NCBI GenBank assembly: GCA_902702965.1
Contig: CACRXP010000036.1
Coordinates: forward strand, 933,267-997,266
Direction: 5' to 3'
From: Spirometra erinaceieuropaei
Lineage: Eukaryota > Platyhelminthes > Cestoda > Diphyllobothriidea > Diphyllobothriidae
Length of the DNA: 64,000 nt
The notes under the pieces are model-generated. The model did not search any database and was not told where the DNA came from. It was given only the letters and a program-made list of their open reading frames with translations. The position numbers and the translations under genes were made by a program. Below are positions 10,191-23,900 of the stretch, in pieces (the first letter of the stretch is position 1; every line of letters begins with the position of its first letter).

Positions 10191-11198
10191 CTGCAACTCG
10201 GGAGCCCGCGTTGGGTATGAGGCACCTTTCAAAAACAGATAGGGGCAGCGAAATAGTAAGTTGCAGAACCATCAAATAACAGAAGGGGTACTCCTCTATG
10301 TTGCAGCAATTGTTACTTAGGTCGAAATGGAGTCAATGTGAGGACGAAAGAAATGAAATACTCCAGAAAATCGCCTTAATATTCTCAGAGCATGATCAGA
10401 TGGTACAGAAAATTAGGGGGATACTTAGAGATTGGTATTTCTAACAAAGAATTAACTTGCACCTGAAGGATTTTTGAGCCGTCACAAAGTTAGATGTATT
10501 TTTGGAGCATTTGAATTACTTACCATGAAGGACAATCGAGCCGTCAGCGAAATGATGCTGTGAATTGCTCTCAGAATTACGTCCTAACTTCTTAAGTTCA
10601 GACTAGAAAAATAAGCTTTCACATTGGACCTAACTCTGGTGGTTTGCTATTAAGTGGCCTTTGGTTACCTCATTCACGCGGTTGCCATATCGACCATGAT
10701 TTCAATCCTCGACGCCCAGTTCCCCATTAGGACATCAGGTGCCTGATAGATCAAAGTTAATTCATTTCCTCAACTCTTAGTATCTGGAAATGAAGCAATA
10801 TCGGACTTCAAGTACTTTGCCTTCCGGACTTCTACGGTGAGTCTGAATAATTTGGTGGGCATGATCACTCAGTTTCGCTGGGAGATACGGGATGGAAAGC
10901 TGAGTTGTCTGGTGCTTATCGCCTTTCTGAAGGCCGTTGTCGCAACTTCACTGAAAGGACTTCGCCTGGAAAACACATCAGGGAGGGGCAACTGTTGGTC
11001 CCTGCTGTCTTCCCTCGTGGACTGTATACCCCGAAATGTTGCGTGGAGCGGTTATAAAGAAGTTTCAGCACGCTTCTCCTAAGGATAACCAATAGGTCTA
11101 CGGCGCGACGCGCCAAACGACCGGCTCAAACCGAGTGAAGGTTGTTTTTTCCAGTTGCTGTTAGCAAAATGATAATACGCTTTTCGACAAAATTCGAA

Positions 11199-11378
11199 NN
11201 NNNNNNNNNNNNNNNNNNNNNNNNNNNNNNNNNNNNNNNNNNNNNNNNNNNNNNNNNNNNNNNNNNNNNNNNNNNNNNNNNNNNNNNNNNNNNNNNNNNN
11301 NNNNNNNNNNNNNNNNNNNNNNNNNNNNNNNNNNNNNNNNNNNNNNNNNNNNNNNNNNNNNNNNNNNNNNNNNNNNNN
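11199..11378. other. Assembly gap (180 N)
   Basis: 180 consecutive undetermined bases within the large intron between the Ig and LDLa exons. An exon could be hidden here. The flanking sequence gives no sign of a coding frame running into it. Confidence 1.
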
Positions 11379-13260
11379 AAGGGGGACTTTCACCGACCCG
11401 TCCTGAGTGTAGGATGGAACCCATTCCATTTTGTTCTGTAAAGGGGATTCTACAGTCAGTGACCGATAGCCTAAATTTTGAAACACGTTTCTAGCTAATA
11501 GGGATTACTTAGTAAAGGTTTTAATATGCATTGCCATATAGTCTAATAGTATGATATTTCGTCCTGGTCAGCATATTAGCTTTTGAATCCACTTCTTTTC
11601 GTCCTCCTGCTAAAACTGCATTCGGTTGAAAATGACCACTTAAGCGGCACGCATTTTTCACATTGGTTTTCGGTGTCCCCATTTATTCAAATATAATTTG
11701 CAGAAAACATGCGGAAAAACAGGCTTTTTACTGTTTTGGTGGCAAATAACGTCGTCTTCACATTTTGTACTCGAAGGAAGGGTATACGTAGATTTTAAAA
11801 AGGTTTTCCAGTTACTGAACAATTTCAGGCAAGATCAGCCTTTATATTAGCGTTTAGCGACCACAGTCTACAACGTGCATACTTTTCGTATAAAGAGAAT
11901 CGTATATTTGTGTACGTATTTATTAAGATACGATGTAAAACTCATTAAATATTGCAGTGGATGCGGACTGTGTTGTATACGCCTTGATGGGCATTGACAA
12001 AATGGACAGTTACGATGCTATATGAATGGACTTGCACAATCATAGAAAGCTCTTAACGAGAAACTTTTTTTAAACCCAAAGGTTCTGTTTCTTTAAATAT
12101 AAAATTTAAAGAAAACTTAATTGCCTACCCGGTGAATGCAGAAGAAGATATTCTATGCATGTTTTCTACAAGACATGTTTTAACTCATAGGGGCATCGAA
12201 AATCTGTGTGAAAAGTCGTTTTTTGCCGAGTGAGGTCTTGACAAGGGGAGGAAAAGAGGTGCATTCAAAAGTCAGCATCCTGGAAATTTCAAAATCTTAT
12301 AGCGTTATACCGCAGGATGCTCAATATTACAACCCCATTTAAGTAACCCTTCCTATTCGAAAACGCACTTCAAAATTTCGGCTAACATTTCATGAGACCA
12401 GTCACTGATTGCATCTGCGATCCACGGAGGTTGTCGCGTCATCTCCGCTCGGTCACACCCCAAACAAAGGCCAGGATCAGCCTATATTTTCGCTGACCGA
12501 ACATTATACCAAACATCTTACCACCCAGTGTGGGTCTGAAATATCGCTAATTGATGTTCGAATCTAAGGCGAAAACATTATTTCGATCTCAATTTCTGCT
12601 CATATTGATCGTTCTGACTGCTGGTAGCTTTTCGTCATCTTTGGGATAATCCAAGATCCGGCCTTCGGCGTGAGCCAATATTTGGCTGTAAAACCATGCC
12701 AGATCGGTTACTACTGTCGCATGTGCAAATGGCGCGCGTTGGGCGGGGTTTTACACCACTCCAGGCGCACTTCCAGTCAGCTTGACTTGGACAAGGAAGT
12801 GGAAGGTTGATGAAGAGTGCGAGATCAATAATGAAGTACTACTTCTCACATAGAGCAATCTACGCTGTTGAAATTATCATGGCAGGCTAATAACCGTGTC
12901 TTTGAAGGCTGCTACCTTACGGGAAACTCGGTCCTTGGGTGTGAGAGGTAGACGAAGTGGCTCTTGTCTACTGCGGCTTTTAAGGCATTCTCAACCCTTT
13001 GAGATCCAAAAACACCTCTTTTAAGTGTGGCTCGTGTGAAGTAACGCGCGTGGGTTACATGTAAACGGTTTGTTCTCCTTGCAAAGGCGGTGCCAACGCC
13101 CACTTCCAGTCGTTCTAGCTTTGCTTCGCTACTGTAATAAAGCGGGCATGGAAGGGGCAGGCGAAATATATTTGTTTAAAGATGAAGATAGGCTCTCCGA
13201 GACAGGTTTATTTAAGTGCTGACAATTAGAGCAATTCGACATCTTCAAAATTATATCTTT

Positions 13261-13296
13261 CTGATATACGTATCTTCTCAAAGATACGTATATCAG
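13261..13296. repeat. Perfect 16-bp hairpin
   Basis: CTGATATACGTATCTT (13261-13276), loop CTCA, then AAGATACGTATATCAG (13281-13296): a perfect inverted repeat with a four-base loop in an AT-rich intron. No poly-T tract or coding context suggests a terminator. It may be a remnant of a small inverted-repeat element or chance. Confidence 0.8.
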
Positions 13297-16200
13297 TAAG
13301 GGCGTTTTTACATAATTCTTTCTATGCTCCTGTTATAACCCAAACCGGCTCGTTCACCACCCTGAAGTAATAATTCAAATTTAGATTATTTGCTCGAAAA
13401 AAGGCAAACCTACAATTCATAATGAAGTTTTACTTGGACTAGGTTCTTCGCAGCATTGGCATTTTAAGGGCACTTTAATTTGGTGGCTGGTTTGACAGAG
13501 CTTCTCCACAACTTGACCATTTATAATGATTTGATCAGACACTTGCCTTCGACTCTGTTGGTTATTGCTATCTGGAGAGCGGGGTGCATTTCGGTTTAAA
13601 TGTTGAACAAAGCTAGTAATGCACCAATGCAAGCGGCTGACTAGTTTCTTACAAAAACTGAAATTTCCTGCTCATATCACGACATCGCATTAAAATAACC
13701 AGCGGCCTTGTTAGATTCCTGAACAACTTAAATAAAAGATATTAAGAACCTTGATGTACATTTCATAAGCCGGAGTTGGCAGAAGTATCGTTATCTCTAC
13801 CACCATAAGGGTATTTCGGACAGGCACAGGCCCAGTTAATGCAAAGTGGGCATTCTCATGTGCGAAACCTTATTTGAGCACATCGAAACGCAGTATTCCC
13901 TCTAAGCATCATTATACAGTCATGATAATCTTTGTGAACTTTGTTTACTAATCCCGGGCACAGAGTCACTCAAAGTAGGTAAAACAGACAAAATCTCTGT
14001 ATTGTGCAATTTACTCAGGAAGGGAAACGCTGTGTAGGTACTCCGGATCTAAATCCCGGAGATGTGCATATTCATTAATTTGTATCTTGATTGAAGACCA
14101 TGTCAGATGGGGTGGTAAAAACACACAAGTTTTAGGAATGTCCCTAGTGACTTGCAGCGTAATCGGTAGCATGCACGTTTTCATCAAAAGACCAAAGCAG
14201 AGGAAGCATGATTTATAAAAAACGAAACAGAATGGCAACCACATATTTTGACAGAGTCAGGCCTGCATTGGATGCAACGTCAGTTTATTGGCATTTATTT
14301 GCTTACTTTTTATCCCCACTTAAGGCCAGAACCCTACATTTAGGGCATATCGTCGATACATTCTGGGATAGATGAGACATTTTGGCCGAATAAAGGCTGT
14401 ATTAAAACATTTGGATCGCTATGATTCTAATTGAAGACCAAACCGTTAATATTTTCCCAGATAACAAATCCGAAGAACTGTAATAGCAACATTCGACTGA
14501 ACTAGATCGAATTGTTTTCGAGTCCTAAACTAAGCATAAGACTGCATAGTACAATCCCAAAGAATATCTGTCAAAAAATCCTCATCGGGGCTGGGTGCAA
14601 GGCTGAATACTTCCAATCTTCATACGGAAGACAATGTGCTGAGGAATACTAAGTTAAAATTGGGGTAATTGTTCGACTTCTATTGTTTAGTCAAAGTTAG
14701 GAAGAGTTGAGAGAGTTCTTCGCAAACCTGGGTTTACAGGCAGGTTCAAGGTAAAGAGCTTGGTCTAGCGACAAATTAACTGTATAATTTCTTCTTAAAA
14801 ACTATTTCGTAATTATAAAGAAGATCAGCATCCGGAATCATCTTCCGGGGTTTTCGGTTCCGCGTCAAACCAAGGCAAAAGCGGTAAGAAAGGAGCCGCT
14901 TATGTAACGTTTCACCGCGTTATCTTAGGCGTTCGTGGCTGAAACTGGCTCAATAAATTAATGTTTGCACAGAGCCATTATGGACTTCTTACCAGAAGTG
15001 CTAACAAGCTTGAAACCCTTTGCTTTCGTTTGATAACTTTTTTCAGACACAACATAAAATAAATAAGTCCACAATGATCAGAGTATAATTCACACTAAAA
15101 TTTTGAAAGTATTGTGTTGCTCGATTAAGGCATTTTTTGGAAAGCGGGAATTTATTTTCGGTCAGAAGTCAACTGGTTATTGCTTATGGCTAATATTTGG
15201 TGCGGAAAGGTTACGAGACTTGAAAATTTGCCGGGGGTTTTAACGCAAAATGGGAACCATATGATGTTTTGGATGATCCACAAAGTATACAAATTCCACG
15301 GTTTTTAGATATCTGAGTCTACATCTATTGTTATTGTTTAAAGGAACACTTGACGCCCAGCAGGCTATTTTGGTCGGAATCCGTAGGTTGCATTCTTGTG
15401 AATAGTCAACCTCAATAATATCTAATACTGCTGGCCAAATTTTTAATTTTTGTCCTTATTAGCGTTTGTGAAAATCTGAACAAAGTGGAACAACTGCTCT
15501 AAATCCGAATCTTAATTTTTAATTGCATAATTAGCCGCTTTTGCCTCGATTTCTCAGCACAATTAAAATTGGTCGGGTTTGAATCCTACATCGGGAGAAA
15601 AATCAAGCAATTTTTCACCCGTAGCTAAACTTCACAATAAGCACCTGGGTCCCAGACCATAATATCATCGTAGCCCAACCCACCCTGGTTTCATCCGCAG
15701 ATTAAGATGAACTGACATCTAAATGAGATTTTAGAATTTTTCTGATTCCGGGTGTAGTAGTGCAGTTTTCCCAGTGGGAATACTTCCAAGCAACGAGTAT
15801 TATTTGTTGCTGAACCTTTTAAAGAGAAGTGCGGAAACTATTGTTTACAGCACAGGTAACGTCCAAATAAAAATGCTTGAACAATCTAAGAAGAAAGTGG
15901 AACAGTTCGGTGGTGTTTCAAAAGACTTCCAACTCTCTGAGGATTCGAAGTGATAATAGAGCAAAAAGAAAACATAATGATAGTTAAGTGAAGTCCCCTA
16001 CGTGCCATTTGACGGGTTGTTGTGGGGTTCTGAATTTCTTAAGTGTCTGTATTTGAAAATGCCAACAGAAGCCACCAACTGCGTTCATTAATGAGCTGCA
16101 ATCCTCTGCTGCCGACTTTTACTCTTTCTGCCTGTTGCGTTTAATGGATTTTATGCAAAGTTTGACTTGCAAACTGCAGTATTACATCACTAAGCTAGAT

Positions 16201-16578
16201 GGCCATCTAAAATCATGCTTAAACTTTTTTTCGGTCCAGTCCATCAATCTTTGACTGTGATACCTCAGAGTAGAGTCTTGTTGCATGAAATGTAGAGATT
16301 TTTTAATCTTGATTCGGATAGTCTACTTCTTCTCTACCTCTTTTCTTCTGGCCGCTCATTTTACGCGAATAAACAAAATTTATCCCTTGGGTGCCGCACT
16401 AACCAATGCACAGCTACTCACTACCAAAAAGGTTCAGCGCGCCAGTTCGGGTATCTCACCGCGCTCTCATCAGTAAACGAATCGAAATACGGTGCCTCAC
16501 AGCGGTTGCATAACTCGCCTTGAAATCAAAGCATCCTTCCAGTCACATATACGCTTCTATCTGCTCATCCTAAAAATT

Positions 16579-17338
16579 CTATTTTTTCTTTCTTCTTAAG
16601 GCAAAGGGACGTCTGTCAGCCTGCCTTCTTAACGCAGCGCTAAAAACACAGCCCGCAGGCCTACAAATGTTTTTTCTGAACAAAAAACGAAAGAAAGCCG
16701 GACTAGACGGCCGTGTTAAGAGCTGTGATGGAGCACTAGCCCAGCGTAGCCGCAGTACAGTCTTCGACACGCTCTGCGCCACGGAGAAGGGGCAAGTCCG
16801 ACCCCCCGCCCCCACTCTCCCCCCAGTCAACCTGTAAAAAAGACCAGTGGAAGGAGTAGGAGTGACATGAGGTGCGGGTTGGCGCTTTGCCTGTCGCGAC
16901 AGGACAGAGGGAAGAAAGTTGTGGGTGTCTAGGCGGTTGGGGGGAGGAGGGGTTTACGTCCACCTGCCTGTCACTGTAACCGCTGCTGGGGCTGGAGAAA
17001 AGCAAGGTTTTGTCTGCTGTTTTTGCTGTGCCTTCTACTACGGCCTTATTCAACTGGGCTGGCGGTCGCCATCGCAAAGAATGCTCCCCAACTTGCTGTG
17101 GAGGAAGGTGGGTCACGAGTCTTCAGACACTTCTGAACAGCCGCGTTCTTCAAATGGGTTTAAATTATACCTGCCTGTGCGTGTTTCAACAAACGACGTC
17201 GAATGGGAAGTTTGCGCGCTCAAACTAGTTTTCCTTCAGTCTCATGTGATGTTGCGTCCTGCCCTCGCCGTTGTATCACTGGAGATATCTACACACCAGC
17301 CATCATCATCCGATATCTTGGTGGCACCTATCCTCTAG
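16579..17338. other. GC-rich unassigned block
   Basis: GC-rich island inside an AT-rich intron, with overlapping open frames on both strands (83-139 codons), purine-rich stretches and a 14-base perfect palindrome CCTGTCGCGACAGG at 16890-16903. The overlapping frames are what GC-rich DNA produces by chance, and I recognise no domain. The abrupt composition change suggests an inserted repeat or a regulatory island rather than a gene. Confidence 0.35.
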
Positions 17339-19690
17339 TCGTTTTCCTTCTCTTCTCACTGAACTACATATAATTGGGACTAGAAAAGTGGTATGGTTTA
17401 TTTCCACGTCCACGATTGGGTGAAGGACCCCAAACACACGACCAGCCAAAGGGGCCCGTCTTGCGGAACGGTGGTAAAAGGTGTTTTAGGGGCTGGGCCT
17501 ACGCATGCTTAGAGGAAGGACAAAATAAGTATAGATAATTTGTCTAATCGTTTTTCGGGCGGAAAAGTTTTAATGCACTGACATATAACAACCGCATTTA
17601 AGAAGGAGAATTAAAAAATAATTATTCAGTGCCTACAACGATTGCTTCTCAAATCTCTGAGCTGAGTTCATGCACCAAACAGTCTACAACAGACGACCCA
17701 TCCTTGAACGATGAAAAGCCAAACCGAAATAATCATGTCGGACTAAAGCCCACGTAAATAAGTATAGTAGGTACTCTTTGTATACCACATATGCTTGGGA
17801 TCCTTCACCCGATCCTTACCTATTCCACATGTAATTGTAGTTTCTGCCACTCACCAAATTGATTTGGCGTTTTATCGATTCCAGAACTCGCTCACCTAGG
17901 TTTTACGGCTCTCCTATGCTGCTAGTTGACAGTAAGAAGCAATACCTATGTGCCGAAACTCAACAGACGGTGGACCACACTTATTTTTTCCTCTTTCATG
18001 TATTTCCCCTGACTGGTAAGGAGGCCGTGCGCAATGCTTGGCGTGGGGTGAAAGACTCCGTCCATGTGTGTCACATGTACATACGACAATGATTAAGGAC
18101 CCTCGCAGGGTTACTGCGACTTAATGTTAACGCATGCTGCCATGAGCCACAACTGACTCCGATTGTGGATCGGTGCAACAAGATATACTCCGGGGGAGGG
18201 AGGGCAACTAGAAGGTGGTCCAATTATTTGCCTGTTTACTTTGGTATGCATATTCATTCTTAGCTTGAGGGAAGTGGAAGCCTCTAATTCAGTGAAACAA
18301 GGTCAATTTGGTTTCGCAGACTGCAGAACAAGCCTCCGATCGTTGGAAATTAACCCAAGCAAGCTGACGTGCTAATGACTTTTCTGGTCTGGTAGAAACA
18401 AAGTAAAGGACGGGTGGCCTGAAGAGACTCGATGGATTCCTGAAGAAATTCTTTATGGAATATACCTTGGCAGCTTCACATCAACGAACCCCTCGCCTCT
18501 CAGGGTTTACCTTTTAATAAATTGAAGTACATATTTCGATGCATAAGTCGGAAAATCCGATATGTCATGGAAACACTATCGGGCAAATTCATTTAAGTAG
18601 TTAGGAATAAGTTACAATTTCACCCACAGCTTTCTACGCTCTAGTATCGGGACTACGCTCAAAAATGCGTTTTCTCTGACACCTTTGTGGACAAAAAGGA
18701 ATCACAGTCCACAAGTGACCAAGTTACCAACGGCACTTCACCACATCTTTCGAAATAAATTAACAGCAATCGAAGTTGGATAATCTGGGGAGCGGGCTAA
18801 TTAATCCGCATTCCAAGGAATATTCTTAGACCCTCGTGACCAAAGAAAACTACTTTTGTTCTGATATTCTTCCAGACTCCGGTCGTGCATCCTGGTTAAA
18901 ACTCAGAGGTTAATTATATTAGGGCCGCCGGAAGATATTAATTAAACCACTCGGTGGACATGCGGTTCAAAAGCCCTTTTATCTTTCTTGGTAATCACTC
19001 ACAGTTCTTAGTATGTTAATCAGCATTCCTGGTCGTAAAATAAAACATAAGAATTGTGTTGTATATTAGTAATTCATTTCCTTAGGGAGAGTATTTTGAC
19101 TAAGAAGTTCCATGCTCATGCATTCATGTACCCAGATCGCATGAGTCTAAAACAAGTTTTTTTAGTTTTTTTCCTTTTTCGCCTGCCTTAGTGCTTTTAA
19201 CTGACCTTCGGAATTGGTTGCACAGTTTTTCGTTATATCAAAGATTTAGATAAATTCAAATCTCTGTCTACGTTTCATTCCGTTTTTTTGCTGTGTAGTG
19301 GTAGAAATTAGTTCACTTTAACATTAGATTCAATCTTAACATGAGATACGACGTACTGCGTCAAATTGCTCACGGAGGCTCCTTGATCCTAGTGAAGATA
19401 CCGTACATTGTGACTTCAGGCTTGTTCCTCAGTGATAGGCTTACCATGTCATGCTATAATTTGACCGTCCACTCTCTAGTCTTCCCCTGCGGACACAGGG
19501 GCAAGGAATTATAAACAAGGACTTCTGGTGATCGGCCTGACTCCTTGCTGGTTAATATATGCCGATAGGCACCCTTCTCCTGATGAAGAGTAAATTGAAG
19601 TTCTACCCACCGACTGTAATTAAAATCACTTTGTCCAGCAGCGTTTTACAACAAGAGACAACATTTGAAGATAGTGGTATATGTACTTAC

Positions 19691-19751
19691 GAACGGGCGT
19701 ACAAAGGGGCGAACACACGACCGGGTTATAGGTCAAAACTCTGAATGTAAT
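19691..19751 (-). CDS. Possible short linker exon of Ig/LDLa gene
   Basis: The Ig exon at 20748-20992 ends in phase 0 before its last beta strand, so a further exon is expected. On the minus strand this 61-base segment starts after an AG (19753-19752), reads ITFRVLTYNPVVCSPLCTPV without a stop, and ends at a consensus donor GTTC|GTAAGT. It begins in phase 0 and ends in phase 1, which would complete the Ig strand (ITFRVL) and restore the phase 1 used by the LDLa exons. Against it, the acceptor lacks a polypyrimidine tract. Its supports are phase, the donor and position. Confidence 0.35.
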
Positions 19752-20747
19752 CTCGTCTTGTGTTATGGTACTTGAAATCTGCACCATCATAACTACTTTA
19801 CTGTGATTCCAATTTGTTAAGGACGTATTCTATTTTAATTCGTGTGCGTAGACATGGCGCAGCCTTATGCGAGATAAGAAGTTGTCCATTTATGCATATT
19901 TTAACGTACCAACGGATGAGCACGTCCGGGAAACGAACTCCTTGGTTTAGCTCAGCGATAAGCCCTATCCAAGTATTGAGGTAATAAAAAAATTAAAAAC
20001 CCAAGTGGATGTGTAGAGGGCTGTAAGCAATCTGCCTGTTGCAAAGCTTTAGTTCAGTGAGTCCGCGAAAGAGGAGAACACTGAAGTACAATACTTTTGC
20101 GCGGACATTCCTCGCCAAATGTTATTCGTTGATACTACGACAGCTTCCACGTGAAGGTCACATTTGATTGTTGAAATAGCCGTTATTTGAGCATTGAGCT
20201 CGCGAGCCCCCAGTGCATGTCCGGGCACCGTGCGATATGTAAATAAGTTGGTACCTACAAAGTCAAGGGAGACTGAAAAGACCATTTCTGACTTATTAGC
20301 CGTCATCAGCCAGTCATGCACAACCCCGACGTGTGGAACACCTGAGGCCCGATCCACAATCTACGTTCAAAGATGGATAGTTGGAGAATCGAAGCTAAAT
20401 CATTGAGTTTAAACCGATTTGCAGGAATCATGATACACATTCAAAGAACGATCTCCATTTCTTCAGATGGTAGTTTATCGACATGGGGGTTAGTAAAACC
20501 ACTTGTCTCAGGCAAAGCACTTTATGAATGCGGATGTGGGACACAGGTTCACAGAAAAAATCTCGCATAACTTAAGACCCTTTCGTTTATTTGCTAACGA
20601 TGAACTCTTTTTTGATTTGCATAATCGCAGAAGATACTGAGCGACACTACCGAGTCAAATTTGTATGCTTGGGATTTAGATTATCTAAAACATCATCCCG
20701 TAGACAAAGATCACCGGAAATTGGACCCATATTTGAAACGCACTCAC
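19752..20747 (-). other. Intron of Ig/LDLa gene
   Basis: A 102-codon minus frame at 20049-20357 lies here. It has no recognised domain, no convincing splice sites that keep phase, and no cysteine pattern of Ig or LDLa type, so it is not called as an exon. Confidence 0.4.
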
Positions 20748-20992
20748 CTGACGCAGTGTCTGCCCATTGGGTAGAAACGCCTCACATACGTAACTGCCCT
20801 CGTTTTCGGCCTGAAAGCGTTCGAAGAGAAGTCTCCCGTCTTCAACGACGGGCAAATTTTGTGCGTTCAGCCATCGAATGTAGGCCTTTGGGCTTGGCGG
20901 CTTGACACTGCACACAAACTCCACGCGCGTGTTGACGTACAGTGGACCCTTCGGGCCAGAGAGGGCGAGTGAGTACCTCTCCATGTCACCCG
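20748..20992 (-). CDS. Ig-like domain exon (partial domain)
   Basis: Exon encoding most of an Ig domain: RVEFVCSVKPPSPKAYIRW supplies the first cysteine and core tryptophan, and FQAENEGSYVCEAFLPNG supplies the tyrosine-corner second cysteine. The acceptor is CTTCCTATTAG (exon begins at 20992, phase 1) and the donor is CGTCAG|GTGAGT (exon ends at 20748, phase 0). Unlike the other Ig exons it stops just after NGQTLRQ, before the last strand, so the domain is split over an intron. The neighbouring exons upstream are at 25.4, 28.5, 33.4 and 41.5 kb on the same strand. Confidence 0.85.
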
Positions 20993-23900
20993 CTAATAGG
21001 AAGTAACGAAAAGGTAAAAATGAAAACTTTTGGAAGGGACAAGTTAACCCAGACAGCTTACGATTACCGCTTCTCTCAAAATCAACCGAACGGCAAACAG
21101 GCATGGTATTATAACAGTCTCCATTTGCCTCTTTGAGTATCCATTTTTCAGAGCCGGATTTACAAAAAAGACATCATCTGATACGCTATCGCAACTCCAG
21201 CAAATTCTCTTTATTCACGTGTAATAGTTGGTTTGATAAGAGCTATAGCAGTTAAGGCGTCTGAAATTTTTGAATAATTTCAAAAACAACGAGAAGTACC
21301 TTGCTGATTGAGTCAGTTTGCATAAACAAGAGACAGAAGGAAATGTATCCCAAGAAAGATAATGGCAATGGCGATAACTGTAGTGATAACGTTTACTACA
21401 CCGCAACTGGAGGTTCGTGCGCTAAATCAATACTTTATTTTAATGTATGCTTAAAAATTCCGTAGTGAAAATAACTTAAATTTTGGCTAATACACCATTA
21501 CACGACATCGATTCCAAATATTAAAATATCGTTGAGAATCTCTATCCACATAGAAGTTTCCGTCTAGGTTTCAGAAGGCAGCGAAGAACCGAGATGTATA
21601 ATTTGTAGCACAGCAGACAGGCTGAAATCTAGAGAAATCGGAAGCTACCCCTCTACCAGATGTTGAGACTCCAACAACGACAAAGGCCTTCCTCAGTCAT
21701 TGAGTTGCCATCTTCGGTGCCCTTCCAAAATAACGAATGACCGCGACGCCCAGTTGGAATCTCACCTTTTTCGATCTCTTCTGTAGTTTTTAAGCTGTGG
21801 TTGCATCCGTACAACGACTGCCAACGGCATAATCGAGCGGTTTCATCGTTAGCTGAATACCTCCCTACACGCCGCAGAGAATTCAGAGGAGTGGACGGTC
21901 CATCTTTCCCTGGTTCTTGTGGGTATGTGTTCGGCTCTAAATAAGAAACTTGACTGCTCCAAAATTAAATTGGTGTTCGGCACCAGTGTCCGAATTTTCT
22001 GACCGGATGATATCCACAACCCCTCGCGGTGCGGTCGAGGATCTGACCGACCCATTTGCACAGTCACCGGGAACTAATGCGAACAATCTCCCCATTTCCG
22101 CTCAGACCATCGGTCGCCGAGCCTTATCTCGTGAGACACTTGGTGACATACTCCCACGTCTTCCGCGATGTGACCAAATTCATAGGCCATTGAAACCACT
22201 CTGCGACAGCCCCTTCCAGGTTGCCTCTCAAGGCACAAAGTCATCCCCCATTCAACGCGGAATTCATGAAGGGCGTGAGCGAGCTGTCCCATGACACTTC
22301 CGAACTAACCCTGTGGTTCGCTACTTTCTGCTTCCCCGATCCTCGTACCCTCTGTCATTCCCTCCCATCTTCTTCCTGTTTCTTTATCTCTGAGGGTTCC
22401 AACTGCGAGTTTCTCACCAACTTCCAACTCTCTAGACGCAGCACACACGTATACCTCTCCTGCTTATACCATACGCTTCTCATATTTTAAGATTTAACTC
22501 CATTCTTTGGCGTCGTTTTAGGCTACCTTCCCGTCTCAGGGGGAGGTGTTTCGTGGAGGTACCAGACCACATTTGTCTTTAACTGTGTGGTATCTAATCC
22601 TTATCTGTGCTGGTTTTTTTAACGCAACCAGGACAACAAGGAGGAAAATATGTGCTTGATTAAAGACGGCATCGAGTTGTCTGACTTTTTAATATCAATT
22701 TTGTCTGCCTACTGGCTTTTATGCCGTCTTTTGTCAGGATGGAGCATATAATTGATGGTGTAGACTCGTACTATATAGGTCGTCAAGTCAAGAGTATTGC
22801 GTTCACGACACATCTACATATGAATAAGTGAGAGTGGAGTATAAAGTCATTGTGAACTCAGTGTTGTTGGCCCGATTAAAAGCATAGTTAAATAAAAGGC
22901 AGTAGGCCCTAGAGGCAGATTTCAATAAAAGGATCATTATAAGGATAGCTAAGGATCATCTTGAGGTGGCACATAGCATGAGAAAGAAAAAACCGGTTAA
23001 CTGTCTTTGGAGAAGACAAAACAGCAGCAATAAACTCTACAGACGGGAAAATAACCACCGCCGACGTAATCGGTTTTTTCGCGGATGAGACGGTTTGAAT
23101 TAGGATGCAAAAGCAAGACCCACCGCACAGATGGCCCAAAGCAGGCAAGCTCGAGGACTAACCGAAAAACCGAACTCGGGTTCTCTCAGAAACTTTGGGT
23201 GTTATAAATGCCATATTCACTTCCAGTAGGATTGTTCAGTGGACTCAGTCGTGAATTCGAGTGAGAGTACTGACCATTTGGAGGATGTATACTGCATCAT
23301 AAAAGCAGATATATCTGCCAAAAACTCCAACTGTTGTCACATAAGTATTTAGCGAATTCAGATCAAAAAACTGTAAGGCAAGGGAATAGGAATCCCCGGT
23401 AATACAGGAGATCTTACGCAAAACGTCAGGAGGGGTACGTAGTACCGTGTCCTAATCCTGACCCTAGACCCGAAATTAACTCTAGCCATAACCTAAACTC
23501 TAACCCTTAACCCTAACCCTAACCTTAACCTCTTTGAAAATTAGCATAAGGTTTCCGGGCTAGGGGAAGGGAACCCCCTATTCCCGTGTCTTGTCTGAAA
23601 AACAAAGGGCCAGCAAAAGCCCTCCGCGACTTGAAACCCTTCAAGTTACCCCATCGATGACGATAGTAGGGGAAGTATTGGCGGCCTACGAAACCACTTC
23701 TGGCAGCCAAAAACAGGGCCTACAACTAAGCCTCCGAGGTTCGCACAGACAAAGTAAGTTCCTCCGAAGGACGTCTTGTATTTAACATGAATAAAGACGC
23801 ACCAGGGCATTCAAAATGGCTTCGAGTAAATTGGATGAATAGGATTAGCTTTTTTTGATTCCATTGTGTATTATAGGTGTAATTGCATATCCGCTTTGTC

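Larger units (their letters stand above)
10191..19690 (-). other. Large intron region of Ig/LDLa gene
   Basis: About 9.5 kb, mostly AT-rich, without a supported exon. It contains the assembly gap, the perfect hairpin at 13261-13296 and the GC-rich block at 16.58-17.34 kb. Short frames such as 14011-14244 (-) and 17859-18092 (+) have no recognised domain. Additional short LDLa or other exons could have escaped notice because such exons need not contain an ATG. Confidence 0.45.

Noticed and set aside
16579..17338. Protein-coding gene in the GC-rich island
   Set aside because: Open frames overlap on both strands with no domain, no start context and no splice logic, as expected from GC-rich DNA.
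20049..20357. Additional exon of the Ig/LDLa gene
   Set aside because: It has no Ig or LDLa residue pattern and no splice pair that preserves phase with the neighbouring exons.
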